From the NCBI RefSeq assembly GCF_900106665.1, contig NZ_FNNA01000001.1:1116001-1180000 (forward strand): DNA of 64,000 nucleotides. The letters run 5' to 3'. This DNA comes from Paracoccus sanguinis (GTDB taxonomy: Bacteria; Pseudomonadota; Alphaproteobacteria; Rhodobacterales; Rhodobacteraceae). Within the stretch, counting starts at the first letter, position 1. Each line of letters starts with the position of its first letter. Made by a program: the position numbers and the translations under genes. Under the pieces are notes generated by a model, which had not been told where the DNA came from, did no database searches, and was given only the letters and a program-made list of their open reading frames with translations. Of the stretch, positions 1 through 9,437 are shown piece by piece.

Positions 1-728
1 ACGCCCGCGCCGTCGGCCCCGCCGTAATGGACCGGCGCGCCGGCGGCCTTGACCACCACCGCGCCTGCGCCCGCGTCGAGGTAGCGGGCGATGGTGGCCG
101 GGGGGCCCTCGTCCCCGAACTGCGCCGCCTCGTCGTCGAAGCTGGGCAGGATCAGGTCCGAAAGCCCGGCGAAGCGGGTGATCTGGGCGCGCATCGTCGC
201 CGCATCCTCCCACAGCCGGGGCCGCAGGTTGGGGTCGAAGACGACCCGCGCGCCGCCCTCGGACGCGCGGGCCAGCGCCACCGCCAGCCGGTCGCGGCCC
301 GCGGGCGGCAAGATCGCCACGGTGATGCCCGAGAGGTAGAGCGTGGCGGCCTCGGCAAATGCCCGGTCCAGCGCGCCCGCGTCGTCGGCCAGCCCGCGCG
401 CGGCCGAGGCGCTGCGCCAATAGGTGAAGCTGCGCTCGCCGTCGGTGAGGTCGATGGCGTAAAGCCCGACCTCGCGCGCGGGATCGGTGGCGATGTGGTC
501 GGTCACGATCCCCGCCGCGGCGATGAAATCCCGCAGCCGGGTCGAGAACCCGCCCGTGCCCACGCGGGTCAGATAGCCCACCGCCTGCCCTTCGGGCAGC
601 AGCCGCCGCAGGTACCAGGCGGTGTTCAGCGTGTCGCCGGCAAAGCCGAGGTGCCAGAGCGCGGGGTCGGGGCTCGCGGACAGCTCGACCATCGCCTCGC
701 CCAGCGCCAGGACCGTGAGCCGCCTCAC
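1..728 (-). CDS. PfkB-family sugar kinase, 2-keto-3-deoxygluconate kinase-like (3' part outside window)
   Basis: About 242 N-terminal residues of a ribokinase/PfkB-fold kinase are visible; the remainder lies beyond base 1. The GTG start overlaps the stop of the upstream permease as GTGA, so translation is probably coupled. PfkB hallmarks are the early GFAGDTLNTA segment, which forms the substrate pocket, and FDPNLRPRLW in the middle, typical of KDG kinases. The catalytic GAGD loop should lie just outside the window. The family phosphorylates 2-keto-3-deoxygluconate or a similar sugar acid with ATP in the cytoplasm. As the last gene of the ABC importer operon it probably acts on a product of the imported sugar. 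Substrate is inferred; another PfkB sugar kinase is possible. Confidence 0.85.
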   Translation of the reverse strand, partial: MRRLTVLALGEAMVELSASPDPALWHLGFAGDTLNTAWYLRRLLPEGQAVGYLTRVGTGGFSTRLRDFIAAAGIVTDHIATDPAREVGLYAIDLTDGERSFTYWRSASAARGLADDAGALDRAFAEAATLYLSGITVAILPPAGRDRLAVALARASEGGARVVFDPNLRPRLWEDAATMRAQITRFAGLSDLILPSFDDEAAQFGDEGPPATIARYLDAGAGAVVVKAAGAPVHYGGADGAG

Positions 729-1597
729 TCCTTCACGGCCCCGGTCATGGACGAGACGTAGTAGTCCACGAAGAACGAATAGAGGATCACCACCGGAAGC
801 GAGCCGAGTAACGCCCCCGACATCAGCGCCCCCCATTCGTAGATGTCGCCGCGCACGAGTTCGGTCAGCACCCCCACCGGCACGGTCTTGTTCTCGGACG
901 ACGAGATGAAGGTAAGCGCATAGATGAACTCGTTCCAGCTCAGCGTGAAGGCGAAGATGCCGGCCGAGATCAGCCCCGGCACAGCCAGCGGCAGCACCAC
1001 CTTGGTCAGGATCTGCCAGCGGCTCGCCCCGTCGACCAGCGCGGATTCCTCGAGCTCATAGGGGATCGAGCGGAAATACCCCATCAGCAGCCAGGTGCAG
1101 AACGGGATCAGGAAGGTCGGATAGGTGAGGATCAGCGCAAGGCGCGAATCGAAGATGCCGACCTGAAAGACGATGAACGCCAGCGGGATGAACAGGATCG
1201 ACGGCGGCACGAGATAGGCGAGGAAGATCATCAGCCCGGTGACGCGCGAGCCGCGGAACCGCAGCCGCTCGATCGCATAGGCGGCCAGCACCGACGCCAC
1301 GAGCGAGATCGCCGTCGAGGCCACCGACACGATCACCGTGTTCCACATCCAGCGCGGATAGGTCGTCTCGAACAGCAGGTAGCGCATGTGGTCGAGCGTC
1401 GGGCCCACCACCCAGAACGGGCTGTAGTTCCGGTAGTCGGTGAGCTGGTTGTCCGGCTTCACCGCCGTGATCGCCATCCAGTAGAACGGGAACAGCAGCA
1501 CGAACACGAACACCGCCAGCGGCAGCCACACCACGAGGATGCGGCGGGCGGGGGATTCGTACTGCTCGAGCCCGGTGGCGTTGTCCTCTTGCGCCAT
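725..1597 (-). CDS. Carbohydrate ABC transporter permease, MalG type
   Basis: This 290-residue inner-membrane protein has about six hydrophobic helices, starting near residue 20. The cytoplasmic EAA loop spans roughly residues 181-210 (EESALVDGA followed by a VLPLAVPG turn) and docks onto the ATPase. It belongs to the MalG branch of CUT1 sugar importers. It lies one base downstream of the MalF-type permease and overlaps the following kinase by four bases. With the MalF-type subunit it forms the transmembrane channel. The sugar cannot be read from the sequence. Confidence 0.93.
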   Translation of the reverse strand: MAQEDNATGLEQYESPARRILVVWLPLAVFVFVLLFPFYWMAITAVKPDNQLTDYRNYSPFWVVGPTLDHMRYLLFETTYPRWMWNTVIVSVASTAISLVASVLAAYAIERLRFRGSRVTGLMIFLAYLVPPSILFIPLAFIVFQVGIFDSRLALILTYPTFLIPFCTWLLMGYFRSIPYELEESALVDGASRWQILTKVVLPLAVPGLISAGIFAFTLSWNEFIYALTFISSSENKTVPVGVLTELVRGDIYEWGALMSGALLGSLPVVILYSFFVDYYVSSMTGAVKE

Positions 1598-1598
1598 C

Positions 1599-2534
1599 TC
1601 AGTCGTTCCCTTGCTGCCATTTGCGGCGCTGGAGGCCGAAGAAGCTGAACAGGATCGCGGCCAGAAGGAAGGGGATCATCGCCACCGCGATGGCCGCGCC
1701 CTCGCCCAATTGCCCGCCGGGGATGGCGCGCTGGAAGCTGAGCGTGGCCATGAGGTGCGTGGCGTTCACCGGCCCGCCGCGGGTCAGCACGTAGATGAGC
1801 TGGAAGTCGGTGAAGGTGAACAGCACCGAGAAGGTCATCACCACGGCGATGATCGGCGTCAGCAGCGGCAGCGTGACGTGCCGGAACCGCTGCCAGGGCG
1901 TCGCGCCGTCGATGGCGGCGGCCTCGTTCAGCGACTGCGGGATGGTCTGCAGACCCGCCAGCAGCGAGATCGCCACGAACGGGATGCCGCGCCAGATGTT
2001 GGCGGCGATGACCGACCAGCGGGCGTTCCACGGATCGCCGAGGAAGTTGATCGGCCGGTCGATCAGCCCGAGCTGCATCCCGATCCACGACAGGATCGAG
2101 AACTGCGAATCGAAGATCCACCAGAAGGCCATCGCCGACAGCACCGTCGGCACCACCCAGGGCAGCAGGATGATCGCCCGGAAGAAGTTCTTGAACGGCA
2201 GGTGCCGGTTCAACAGCAGCGCGAGCCACAGGCCCAGCGCGAACTTCGCCACCGAGGCGAAGACGGTGTAGAACAGCGTGTTGAACACCGCGAGCCAGAA
2301 CACCGGGTCATCGAAGAGCCACTGATAGTTCTCGAGCCCGACGAAGCTGCCCGGCCGCCCGATCTTGGTGTCGGTGAAGCCCAGCCAGACGCCCAGTCCC
2401 AGTGGATAGGTCAGGAAGAAGATCAGGAACGCCGCCGCCGGCAGCATGAAGAGGAAGCCCAGCCAGTTCCGGCTTTCGGCGATGCGGCCGAACAGGCCCT
2501 TGCGGGGCGGGGCGTCTGCGGGGTGGGTCGGCAT
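1599..2534 (-). CDS. Sugar ABC transporter permease, MalF type
   Basis: This 311-residue inner-membrane protein has a first helix near residues 24-45 and an EAA loop at about 202-231 (LNEAAAIDGATPW ending in a TLPLLTP turn). It lacks the large periplasmic insert of enterobacterial MalF, as is usual for short CUT1 permeases. It pairs with the MalG-type permease that begins immediately downstream. The order binding protein, permease 1, permease 2 is typical of alphaproteobacterial sugar importers. Confidence 0.93.
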   Translation of the reverse strand: MPTHPADAPPRKGLFGRIAESRNWLGFLFMLPAAAFLIFFLTYPLGLGVWLGFTDTKIGRPGSFVGLENYQWLFDDPVFWLAVFNTLFYTVFASVAKFALGLWLALLLNRHLPFKNFFRAIILLPWVVPTVLSAMAFWWIFDSQFSILSWIGMQLGLIDRPINFLGDPWNARWSVIAANIWRGIPFVAISLLAGLQTIPQSLNEAAAIDGATPWQRFRHVTLPLLTPIIAVVMTFSVLFTFTDFQLIYVLTRGGPVNATHLMATLSFQRAIPGGQLGEGAAIAVAMIPFLLAAILFSFFGLQRRKWQQGND

Positions 2535-2630
2535 GGCGCGGCCTCTCGCGGCAAGGGGTGCGGGCGGTGGCGGGCGTGACGGCGGGCGTCAGAGGGGGCC
2601 GGCGGTCACCCGCCAGCCCCCGTCGATTGG

Positions 2631-3989
2631 TCAGCGGTAGTAGCGGGCCAGCCGACGCTCGGCGTTGGCGATCGCCTCTTCGGGCGAGCGCTGGCCGGTG
2701 ACCGCCTCGGCGAACATGTCCACCAGCACGTAATCCGCCATCGCCCCCGCCGACGCCGGCCCCAGCGGCCCGGCGTAGCCGTTCACCCGCAGCGACTCGG
2801 AGGCCTTGGAATAGGGCGTGTGGATCGGATTCGAGGTCCAGACCGGGTTCGACGCGAACTCCTTGAGCGGCTGGCAGCAATAGGCCGAGGCGCCCTCGAG
2901 CCAGCGGTTGAAGTTGTCCGAGCGGAACATGAACTCGAGATAGGCCTTGGCCGCGTTCGGATACTTGCAGTGGTTGAAGATCGAGACGGTCGAGGTCTGG
3001 GCCAGCTCGACCGACTTCCCGACCGGGCCGATCGGCATGTTGGTGGTGCGGATGTCGTCCGCGATCGGCTTCAGCGCCGGGTCCTTCATCGCCGCGTAGT
3101 AGAGCGACACCCCGTTCGCCGTCAGCGACACCTCGTCCGCGAGGAACGCGCGGTTGTTGTTGATGTCGAGCCAGCTTTCCGTGCCGGGGATGAAGGTCGC
3201 GTACATCTTGCGGGCATAGTCGATGGCGGCCAGCGTCTCGGGCGAGTTGATGGTGACCTCGCCCGCCTCGTTGACGGCCTGCCCGCCGTGCGACCAGAGC
3301 AGCCAGTGGGCATAGTTGTTGCCGTCGCCCACCGCCTTGCCGTGCGGGAAGCCCGCAGGCGTCCCCTTGACCTTCAGCGCCTCGCAGAGCTTGAGGAACC
3401 CCTCGGTGTCCTTGGGGAATTCGTCGAAGCCCGCGGCCTTCACGTGGCTATCGCGGTAGCAGATGGCGTTGCCGATGGCGCAGAGCGGGGTCGAGATCCA
3501 CTTGCCGTCCTGCTGGCCATAGGCGGCGAGCCCGTCGTACCAGCCGCCGTGCCGCTCACCCAGCATGGTGCAGAGGTCGGTCACGTCGACCAGCTTGTCG
3601 GGATACTGGAAGGGGTCGTCGAACCAGCTCATCACCATGTCGGGGCCCGAGCCGACGTTGGCGGCGACGGCGGCCTTGGGGCGCACGTCCTCCCAGCTTT
3701 CCTGGTCGATGGTGACCTGCACGCCGGTCGCGTCGGTGAAGGCCTTGGTGTTGGCGTTCCAAGCCTCTTCCTCGCCCTTGACGAAGGGCACCCAGCGCAG
3801 CAGGCGCAGGCTCGCGCCGGCCTCGGGGGTGAAGGTCGCGGCGGGGGCTGCGCCCGCGGCCGGGGCGGCGCCGCCCGCGGGGGCTGCGGCCTGGGCCGCG
3901 GCGCTGCGGGCGCCGAACGGCCCGATCAGCGCCCCGGCCGCCGCCATCGCGGCCGAGCCGCGCAGCAGGGTTCTGCGGTCGATGGTCAT
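2631..3989 (-). CDS. Extracellular sugar-binding protein (family 1 solute-binding protein)
   Basis: This 452-residue periplasmic binding protein begins with a twin-arginine signal (MTIDRRTLLRG, then an Ala/Gly-rich core ending near AAAQ at residue 33), so Tat export is likely. An Ala/Pro/Gly-rich linker follows, then the two-lobed binding fold typical of CUT1 receptors, with aromatic residues suited to sugar stacking. The length is normal for the family. It lies between the ATPase and permease genes and should set the specificity of the importer. The ligand is unknown; the kinase downstream hints at a sugar feeding 2-keto-3-deoxygluconate. Confidence 0.9.
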   Translation of the reverse strand: MTIDRRTLLRGSAAMAAAGALIGPFGARSAAAQAAAPAGGAAPAAGAAPAATFTPEAGASLRLLRWVPFVKGEEEAWNANTKAFTDATGVQVTIDQESWEDVRPKAAVAANVGSGPDMVMSWFDDPFQYPDKLVDVTDLCTMLGERHGGWYDGLAAYGQQDGKWISTPLCAIGNAICYRDSHVKAAGFDEFPKDTEGFLKLCEALKVKGTPAGFPHGKAVGDGNNYAHWLLWSHGGQAVNEAGEVTINSPETLAAIDYARKMYATFIPGTESWLDINNNRAFLADEVSLTANGVSLYYAAMKDPALKPIADDIRTTNMPIGPVGKSVELAQTSTVSIFNHCKYPNAAKAYLEFMFRSDNFNRWLEGASAYCCQPLKEFASNPVWTSNPIHTPYSKASESLRVNGYAGPLGPASAGAMADYVLVDMFAEAVTGQRSPEEAIANAERRLARYYR

Positions 3990-4077
3990 GGTGGTGGTTC
4001 CTCCCCTACAGTCGGCGGTCGCTGCCGCCTGGTGCTTGGTCCGTCCCGCGCCCTCCCCGGCGCGGGCGGCCGGTCGT

Positions 4078-5136
<1,059 letters not shown>

Positions 5137-5504
5137 GCACACCCCTCCCAAGGTATCCAGTGCGGCCATGCTAGGCACGGGGCCGGGCTTGGCGCAAGCG
5201 GTTTCAGTGTCGGGGATTGGGGGTCGGAGGCGCGATTGCGCCGGGGAACAATGTATACGTCCCTCTCATGCGGAGAGGCTACCGAGCCTCCGCGCCGGGC
5301 ATGGGTTAGCCAGCCGGACGCGAACGCATCCCGCGCGGCGCAGCGTTCGCGTGCCCACGCCGATGCCGCGCCTGTCCGGGCGCGGCGTTCAATTGTGAGG
5401 TTGGGCTTGCGACCCGAGCGGCAACCCCTCAGCGCGGGTCACTCTCGCGCGAACCGCGAGCCCGCCCGCGCGCAGCCTCGCGCGCAGGCAGGCGAGACGG
5501 CCGG
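5137..5504. other. Intergenic region upstream of the sugar importer operon
   Basis: I see no convincing gene here. It should carry the promoter of the importer operon on the minus strand and probably the operator discussed separately. Several short GC-rich inverted repeats lie at 5400-5500, next to the 3' end of the FAH-family gene, but none has a T-run. Confidence 0.5.
5194..5205. promoter_or_regulatory. Possible LacI-family operator upstream of the importer operon
   Basis: The sequence gcaagcggtttc is an imperfect dyad centred on CG with AA..TT flanks, the usual LacI/GalR operator pattern. It lies about 60 bases upstream of the ATPase start. No LacI-type regulator gene is inside the window, so this is a weak, position-based suggestion. 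Confidence 0.25.
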
Positions 5505-6356
5505 TCAGGCGACGACGCGCTGGGTCTGGGTGCCCAGCCCCTCGATCCCCAGCCGCATCACCTCGCCGCCCTTCAGGAACACCTTGGGGTTCTGCCCCAT
5601 GCCGACGCCGGGGGGCGTGCCGGTGGTGATCACGTCGCCGGACATCAGCGTCATGAAGGTCGAGCAATAGGCGACCAGCTCGGCCACCCCGAACACCATC
5701 GTCCGGGTCGAGCCGTCCTGGTAGCGCTTGCCGTCCACCTCGAGCCACATCGACAGCGCCTGCGGGTCCGGCACCTCGTCGGCGGTCACCAGCCACGGGC
5801 CGATGGGGCCGAAGGTGTCGAAGCCCTTGCCCTTGTCCCAGGTCGCGGTGCGCTCAAGCTGCCATTCCCGCTCGCTCACGTCGTTGACGACGCAATAGCC
5901 GGCCACGTGGTCGAGGGCGGCCTCGCGCGTGACACAGGCGGCGGGCTTGCCGATGACGACGCCCAGCTCGACCTCCCAGTCGGTCTTGGTCGAGCCGTGG
6001 GGGATGCGGATGTCGTCGTCGGGGCCGACGATGCAGCTCGTCCACTTGTTGAACACCACCGGCTCGGACGGGACCGGCATCCCCGACTCGGCGGCGTGGT
6101 CGGCGTAGTTGAGGCCGATGGCGATGAACTTGCGGACCTCGCCCACGCAGGGGCCGAGGCGCAGCCCGTCCTGCGGGGCGCCCTCGACCAGCGGCAGGCT
6201 GGCGGGGTCGAGCGCGGCAAGGCGCGCCAGCCCCTCGGGCAGCAGCGCGTCGTTGGCGATGTCGGCGACGTGGCCGCTGAGGTCGCGGACCCGGCCCTCG
6301 GCGTCCAGCAGTCCGGGTTTCTCGGACCCCGCGGGGCCATAGCGCAACAGTTTCAT
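5505..6356 (-). CDS. Fumarylacetoacetate hydrolase (FAH) family protein
   Basis: This 283-residue protein of the FAH superfamily carries the GLNYADHAAESG signature at 81-92, metal-binding acidic residues in DWEVELG (E128, E130), VNDVSERE (D159) and DVITTGTPPGVG near 241-252. The family hydrolyses or decarboxylates 2,4-diketo acids, acylpyruvates or related compounds using Mg2+. Start at 6356 is supported by a GAGGAG site. It diverges from the acyl-CoA ligase. Ureidoglycolate lyase or 2,4-diketo-3-deoxy-L-fuconate hydrolase homologues look very similar, so the substrate stays open; a sugar-acid role would fit the nearby importer and kinase. Confidence 0.9.
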   Translation of the reverse strand: MKLLRYGPAGSEKPGLLDAEGRVRDLSGHVADIANDALLPEGLARLAALDPASLPLVEGAPQDGLRLGPCVGEVRKFIAIGLNYADHAAESGMPVPSEPVVFNKWTSCIVGPDDDIRIPHGSTKTDWEVELGVVIGKPAACVTREAALDHVAGYCVVNDVSEREWQLERTATWDKGKGFDTFGPIGPWLVTADEVPDPQALSMWLEVDGKRYQDGSTRTMVFGVAELVAYCSTFMTLMSGDVITTGTPPGVGMGQNPKVFLKGGEVMRLGIEGLGTQTQRVVA

Positions 6357-6560
6357 CGGGACTCCTCGCCAGCATCTCGTCGCCCGCGACGATAGGCCAG
6401 CGCGGGGCGGGGTGCAATCTGGCATACCAGAAATCCCCGCGGCGCGGGCGCGCCGGCCAGCCTGCCCCGCTGCGCCTTGATGCCGCAACGTCATGGCCCT
6501 TGCGGCCCCGCCGGCGGCGCGCAAGATGGCCCACCACACGGATGAGGGAGGGACGGCGCC

Positions 6561-8291
6561 ATGCTTCTGGGCCGCATGATGCACCAATCGCTGTCGATCG
6601 GGTCGCTGATCGACCATGCCGCGCGCTATCACGCCGGGACCGAGATCGTGTCCGCCCTGACCGAGGGCGGGTTCGAGCACACCACCTGGGGCGAGGTCGG
6701 CGCCAACGCCCATCGCATCGGCTCGGCGCTGATCGCGCGGGGGATGGAGAAGGGCGACCGCATCGGGACGCTCGCCTGGAACAACCGCCGGCACCTCGAG
6801 CTCTACTTCGGCGTCCCCGGCATGGGGATGGTCTGCCACACGGTGAACCCGCGCCTCTCGCCCGAGCAGATGGCCTATATCGTGAACCACGCCGGCGACC
6901 GGATGCTGTTCATCGAAAAGACCTTCGTGCCGCTGATCGCCAAGCTCAGGGACCAGCTCACCACGCTGCGCGGCATCGTGCTGCTCGGCGGCCGGGACGA
7001 GGAGGCCGCGGCCGCGATCCCCGGGCTTCTGTTCCACGACGAGCTGCTGGCCGAGGGCGACCCGAACGCGCCCTGGCCCGATCTGGACGAGACCACGCCC
7101 TCGTCGCTCTGCTATACCTCGGGGACGACGGGCAACCCCAAGGGCGTGCTCTACACCCACCGCTCGACGCTGCTGCACGGGCTCGCCGTGAACAACACCG
7201 ACGGGCTGGCGATCGGCGCGGCGGATTCGGTGATGCCGGTGGTGCCGATGTTCCACGTCAACGCCTGGGGCATCCCCTATGCCGCCGCGGCGGTGGGGGC
7301 GCGGCTGGTGCTGCCGGGGCCGCGGCTCGACGGCGACAGCCTTGCGCATCTGATCGTCGACGAGGGCGTGACGATGGCCGCCGGGGTGCCGACGATCTGG
7401 CTGGGGCTGCTGAACGCGCTCGACACCTCGGGGCTGAAGCCGGTGACGCTCAAGCGCACCGTGGTGGGCGGCTCGGCGCTGCCACCGTCGATGCGGGCGG
7501 CATTCCGCGACCGCTACGGGGTCGAGCTGATCCACGCCTGGGGGATGAGCGAGACGAGCCCGCTCGGCACGCTCAACGCGCCGCTGGCCAAGCACGGCGC
7601 CCTGCCCGAGGCCGAGCAGGACCGGATCGGCAACGGCCAGGGGCGGCCGCCCTACGGCGTCGAGCTGAGGATCGTCGGCGCCGACGGCCTCGTCCTGCCG
7701 TCCGACGGCCAGACCGAGGGCGAGCTGCAGATCCGCGGCCACTGGATCATCGACAGCTACTTCGGGCACGAGAAGCCCGCGCTGACCTGGGACGGCTGGT
7801 TCGACACCGGCGACATCGCCACCATCGACCCGGATGGCTACATGGTGATCCGCGACCGGTCCAAGGACATCATCAAGTCGGGGGGCGAGTGGATCTCGAC
7901 CGTCGATCTGGAGAACATCGCCGTCTCGCACCCCAAGGTCGCCAACGCCGCCGCCATCGCCGCGCGGCACCCGAAATGGGACGAGCGCCCGGTGATCTGC
8001 TGCCAGAAGCGCCCGCAGTCGGACCTGACCGAGGCCGAGCTGCTGGCCTGGTATGACGGCAAGGTGCCGCGCTGGCAAAAGCCCGACCGGGTGGTGTTCG
8101 TCGAGACGCTGCCGCTGGGCGCGACCGGCAAGGTGGTCAAGGCCACGCTGCGCGAGGCGCATGGCGACGTGCTGTGGGACGAGGCGATGGCCGAGTTGCA
8201 GGCCGAGCAGGCGGCGCTGGCCGCCGAGGGCGCGGCGAACGCGGCCGCCGGGCAGACGGTCGCCGGGCCGACGGACGCCGATGGGCGCTGA
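6561..8291 (+). CDS. AMP-forming acyl-CoA ligase (fatty acyl / methylmercaptopropionyl-CoA ligase-like)
   Basis: This 576-residue ANL-superfamily enzyme activates a carboxylic acid with ATP and joins it to CoA. Core motifs are the P-loop YTSGTTGNPKG at 185-195, HAWGMSE at 325-331, the TGD triad at 416-418 with the RDRSKDIIKSGG hinge after it, and the catalytic lysine in GATGK at 524. The N-terminal pattern resembles the medium/long-chain and DmdB-like ligases of marine Rhodobacteraceae. The C-terminus has a roughly 25-residue Ala/Gly-rich tail. Its last codons overlap the start of a small membrane protein gene. Chain-length preference cannot be read from the sequence. Confidence 0.9.
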   Translation: MLLGRMMHQSLSIGSLIDHAARYHAGTEIVSALTEGGFEHTTWGEVGANAHRIGSALIARGMEKGDRIGTLAWNNRRHLELYFGVPGMGMVCHTVNPRLSPEQMAYIVNHAGDRMLFIEKTFVPLIAKLRDQLTTLRGIVLLGGRDEEAAAAIPGLLFHDELLAEGDPNAPWPDLDETTPSSLCYTSGTTGNPKGVLYTHRSTLLHGLAVNNTDGLAIGAADSVMPVVPMFHVNAWGIPYAAAAVGARLVLPGPRLDGDSLAHLIVDEGVTMAAGVPTIWLGLLNALDTSGLKPVTLKRTVVGGSALPPSMRAAFRDRYGVELIHAWGMSETSPLGTLNAPLAKHGALPEAEQDRIGNGQGRPPYGVELRIVGADGLVLPSDGQTEGELQIRGHWIIDSYFGHEKPALTWDGWFDTGDIATIDPDGYMVIRDRSKDIIKSGGEWISTVDLENIAVSHPKVANAAAIAARHPKWDERPVICCQKRPQSDLTEAELLAWYDGKVPRWQKPDRVVFVETLPLGATGKVVKATLREAHGDVLWDEAMAELQAEQAALAAEGAANAAAGQTVAGPTDADGR

Positions 8292-8448
8292 TCCCGCGGC
8301 GCTCTGGAAGGCGGCGGCGATCCTCGTCGCCACCGTCGCGGCGCTGGCCAACCTGCGCCGCGCCGGGGCGACCGCGAACCCGACGGTGTTCCGGCTGCTG
8401 ACCGTGGGGATGCTCGCCGTGGCCGTGGTGGCGGTGCTGGTGATCTAG
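8281..8448 (+). CDS. Small membrane protein (55 residues)
   Basis: The ATG at 8281 lies inside the last codons of the ligase gene, an 11-base overlap, and opens a 55-residue frame with two hydrophobic segments (about residues 8-23 and 38-55) joined by an Arg/Asn loop. Two-helix microproteins of this sort are common in Rhodobacteraceae and often unannotated. The stop TAG overlaps the stop of the convergent exporter gene through the palindrome CTAG. No function can be assigned; tight coupling suggests co-expression with the ligase. Confidence 0.6.
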   Translation: MGADPAALWKAAAILVATVAALANLRRAGATANPTVFRLLTVGMLAVAVVAVLVI

Positions 8449-9377
8449 CCCGTCGCGCGGGCGCGGCGCCGGGCGAGCGCCTCGGCCCGCATGGCGGTGA
8501 AGTTGGCGGCGAAGATCACCACCGCCCCGAAGAGCACGGCGGCGCTGATCGGCTCGGCATAGGCGAGCCAGCCGATCACCGCGATCAGCGGCACCCGCAG
8601 GAAGTCGATGGGGATGGCGATCGAGGCGTCCATCACCCGCAACGCCTGTGCCATGGTGTAATGCGCGCTGAGGGCGGTCAGCCCGACAACCGCGATCCAC
8701 GGCAGGTCTGCAGGCCGCGGCGCCACCCAGCCGCCGGTCAGGGCGAGCAGCGCCAGTCCCATCGGCAGTTGCAGCAGCACCATCCACACCACGATCACTG
8801 CGGGCGACGCGCTGCGCGTCAACCGCTTGACGAACACCGCCGAGGCGCCATAGCCCGCCGCCGAGGCGAGCACGAGCAGCGCCGCCGGGTTGATCATCGC
8901 CGCGCCGGGCCTGAGCACGATCAGCACCCCCAGAAAGCTGACCGCGATGGCGGCGATGCGGATGCGGGTCACCCGCTCCCCCAGCGCGGCCCAGGCGAAG
9001 AGCGCGACCCAGATCGGCATGGTGAACTCGAGCGCGAAGACCTGCGCCAGCGGCAGAAGCGCTACGCCCAGCGTCCAGGCGTACTGGGCCGCGAAATGGA
9101 CGATGTTGCGGGCGAGGTGCAGGGGAAAGTCGCGGTGCCGGCGCAGCTCGGGCCAGAGCCGCGGGGCGAGCAGCGCCGCCACCGCCAGCCCGACGAGCGA
9201 GCGCAGCACGAGGATCTGGACGATCGGCATCGCCGTGGAGAGCTGCCGCGAGGCGACCGCCATGCCGATGAACGAGGTGAGGCTGCCGAGCATCCACAGC
9301 ACGCCCGCCGTGCTGATGGCGGGCGGCGGCAGGACCGGGGCGGCCTGCGCCGGACCCGCGGGGACGGGCGCAGGCAT
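8445..9377 (-). CDS. DMT-superfamily (EamA) transporter
   Basis: This 310-residue inner-membrane protein has about ten hydrophobic helices in two EamA-type repeats, preceded by a Pro/Ala-rich N-terminus of about 20 residues. The early helix contains a SFIGMAVASRQLS segment typical of the family. Members export amino acids, nucleobases or other small metabolites; the substrate here is unknown. A start further in at the WMLG methionine is possible. It is followed on the other strand by the 55-residue protein with overlapping stops. Confidence 0.85.
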   Translation of the reverse strand: MPAPVPAGPAQAAPVLPPPAISTAGVLWMLGSLTSFIGMAVASRQLSTAMPIVQILVLRSLVGLAVAALLAPRLWPELRRHRDFPLHLARNIVHFAAQYAWTLGVALLPLAQVFALEFTMPIWVALFAWAALGERVTRIRIAAIAVSFLGVLIVLRPGAAMINPAALLVLASAAGYGASAVFVKRLTRSASPAVIVVWMVLLQLPMGLALLALTGGWVAPRPADLPWIAVVGLTALSAHYTMAQALRVMDASIAIPIDFLRVPLIAVIGWLAYAEPISAAVLFGAVVIFAANFTAMRAEALARRRARATG

Positions 9378-9437
9378 GGGGTCAGCCGCCCCGTCGGGGG
9401 CGGCTGGTCCGTCTGGCAGGGGTGACTGCGCTCAGGC

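Noticed and set aside
1..728. Apparent loss of the kinase catalytic GAGD motif
   Set aside because: The motif is expected beyond the window edge; the gene is only cut, not defective.
27..761. Plus-strand open frame over the left edge
   Set aside because: The minus strand encodes a recognisable PfkB kinase there; the plus frame is low-complexity Arg/Ala/Gly.
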